Source of the DNA: Arbacia lixula
Lineage: Eukaryota > Echinodermata > Echinoidea > Arbacioida > Arbaciidae
DNA: 64,000 nucleotides
Direction: 5' to 3'
Assembly: GCA_963669155.1 (NCBI GenBank)
Contig: OZ022589.1
Location: 17,173,922-17,237,921 of the forward strand
Numbering within the stretch: position 1 is the first letter of the stretch; every line of letters begins with the position of its first letter. Positions 62,696 through 64,000 of this stretch are shown piece by piece. The position numbers and the translations under genes were made by a program. A model generated the notes under the pieces. That model did no database searches. It worked only from the letters and a program-made list of their open reading frames with translations, and had not been told where the DNA came from.

Positions 62696-62747
62696 CTTGC
62701 GAAAGGACTAGTACAGGCAGCAAAAGAAGGGTTACAAGCAGGAACAT
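62696..62747 (-). CDS. RECK: RECK exon 1, coding part: start codon and signal peptide
   Basis: Read leftward from the ATG at 62747 the exon encodes MFLLVTLLLLPVLVLSQ plus one base (G) of a split codon. It ends CAAG at a GTGAGC donor (62695-62690). The run of Leu and Val is a typical secretory signal peptide, as expected for RECK, which enters the ER and is GPI-anchored. The start is supported by an in-frame TGA 24 nt upstream, so the reading frame cannot extend further 5' in this exon. There is no charged residue before the hydrophobic core, which is unusual but tolerated. Joined to exon 2 the split codon becomes GAC (Asp), putting the first cysteine pair three residues later. Cleavage is probably near the Ser-Gln. 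Confidence 0.88.
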
Positions 62748-62960
62748 CTCTGCTGCTGTGTGGCTAAATGTTCAATCAGAGAAATCCAACATGGTAAGAA
62801 AGTCCAGAAAAGAGTTCAACATTTAGCTCCAATCCACTCGCACATGCAGCAAACATAACAATCCACAAATTGATGATACACGTACGTAGAGCGTCATGCA
62901 TGTGCTGTCTGTACTGTCAATTTTAGTGCACGATTGAATCCGCGCTCCTCGACTCACTAC
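62748..62960 (-). other. RECK: RECK 5' untranslated region with a short upstream ORF
   Basis: The stretch upstream of the start codon has no alternative coding exon. At 62792-62772 it holds an upstream ATG in a good context (TTACCATG) that encodes MLDFSD and then stops. This uORF is in the same frame as the main start, 24 nt before it, so its stop also marks the 5' limit of the main frame. Such a short uORF could lower translation of the main ORF. The transcription start is not visible; the right boundary given is a guess. Confidence 0.55.
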
Positions 62961-63060
62961 ACATACTACCACTGGTAGCGTGTGTACACACTATCGCTCT
63001 GGTATAAAAGGTAAACTCCGCCCCTTCGAATATCATTGGTGGTGGCCTACTACCGGTAGC
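62960..63060. promoter_or_regulatory. Candidate RECK promoter, possibly bidirectional
   Basis: Seen from the minus strand there is a CCAAT box (63039-63035) and a GC box GGGGCGG (63024-63018), placed to drive leftward transcription into the RECK 5' UTR. The plus strand carries a perfect TATAAAAG at 63003-63010 that would point the other way. GC content is higher here than in the flanks. The leftward assignment rests on its position just upstream of exon 1. I see no rightward gene in the remaining 950 bases. Confidence 0.45.
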
Positions 63061-64000
63061 CAATTAATACACCGATTATATTTCTTTGTTGGTTCTCGTT
63101 CGTGAATTATGATTACCGATTTGTCCCCAAAGCGCTCTGGCGAGCTAGCATCCCAGTACTTCGATTCTCGGCTGGTTATTTACGGTGGGGCTAAAACATT
63201 TGACTGACATTTGATGTTTTTATTTCCTCGTGAAACCCAGGACTTCGAGACGGAGCCTTTTCGGTTTACGATAAGTGGTGTCTTGTAAACTAGAGTTACG
63301 ACTCGGTGATGGAGGTTCAATTCTTGGCTCTGACAGTGAACTCGAACTTGGCCCATGTTTACCTCAACCAGATTTAAACTAAAATAATAACTTTCGCTTT
63401 CTGTTTACTTTGTGGGTATAAATACGTTCGATTCTAAATACATTTTAAGTGATTAATAAAATGTCAATGAAACGTAGTTTTCATTGTTTAATTCTTCATC
63501 GTATTACTTCGCATATCCTTTTACATGATTCTTCAATGATTAATGAAGGAAATGCTAGGCCATAAAGATGATTATATGTGAAGAGTGTTCAAACAGAGTG
63601 TTCAAACATCATATTGATTCTCGAAAGTATGCCTAGTTATTGAGTTGTCGGGTTTTATACTAATTTCATTTGATTTTGGCAAGTGGTACCATTTTGGTTT
63701 TCCTGATAAGATGTTTCTGTTTGATGTTGTACGACTCCATAGTGTTTATTTTTTTTAAATGGTGGCTTGTTTGTGGTAGGCCTTAGTTCATCATATTCGA
63801 TAAATTGTTGGTTTTTAAGGCCCAATTCCGCGTTTGGGTGGTTTTTGACTTCCTACATCTTTCCCCCACAATGCGTCTTAGACATTGATGATGATGATGT
63901 GACTTAACTACTGCATTTCAAGAGGGCAGCTAACAAAACTCAGCCTTTGTGCTCGTCCTCTGCTATTGTCCATCGATGATCGCACCATTGAAATGCCCGG
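63061..64000. other. Upstream flank, no gene seen
   Basis: This stretch is mostly AT-rich unique-looking sequence with no long reading frame, no clear splice-bounded exon and no repeat that I recognise. A short (ATG)n run lies near 63885-63898. It is presumably intergenic DNA upstream of RECK, or the far 5' UTR of a neighbour. Confidence 0.5.

Overview
The window is animal nuclear DNA: AT-rich, dense in CT/GA microsatellites and small inverted-repeat transposons, with one 200-base run of N marking a draft-assembly gap. I found one host gene. Four short exons on the minus strand splice, with correct phase throughout, into the N-terminus of RECK (reversion-inducing cysteine-rich protein with Kazal motifs): a signal peptide followed by a complete first CC cysteine-knot. 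The composition and repeat load suggest a non-vertebrate deuterostome, and a sea-urchin-like genome is my best guess, but nothing here proves the species.

Layout, in the direction of transcription (right to left): upstream flank 63061-64000; candidate promoter about 62950-63060; 5' UTR with a six-codon upstream ORF at 62772-62792; exon 1 (signal peptide, CDS 62696-62747); intron 1 of 16.2 kb; exon 2 (46461-46519); intron 2 of 30.2 kb, holding the assembly gap; exon 3 (16233-16307); intron 3 of 13.7 kb; exon 4 (2460-2496, 37 nt); then intron 4, which runs off the left edge. The rest of the gene (other knots, the region that binds Wnt7 and ADGRA2 partners, Kazal domains, GPI signal) lies to the left of the window. 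Coding sequence is only 223 nt, about 0.35% of the window.

The introns are a museum of non-autonomous DNA transposons. They include hAT-like elements with 7-8 bp target duplications (31037-32147, 18499-18701, 57118-57576, 57593-57845, and an older one at 10505-11198 with a second element nested inside); two copies of a Tc1/mariner-type fold-back MITE at TA sites (13322-13545, 39623-39861); two copies of an element packed with the palindrome AAACGCGTTT (49854-50264, 56169-56592); two copies of an element with GTTCATATAC ends (54839-55299, 58589-59039); and smaller hairpin families. There is also a 5'-truncated LINE 3' end, a possible tRNA-derived SINE, several minisatellites, and a perfect 175-bp palindrome at 42073-42247. 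I saw no convincing retrovirus-like element, rRNA, tRNA gene or CRISPR array.

The most informative small detail is a duplicated segment near 39.5-40.2 kb. One copy holds the mariner-type MITE. The other carries TA-CAG-TA at the same point, which looks like an excision footprint. I found no evidence for a previously undescribed multi-gene system.
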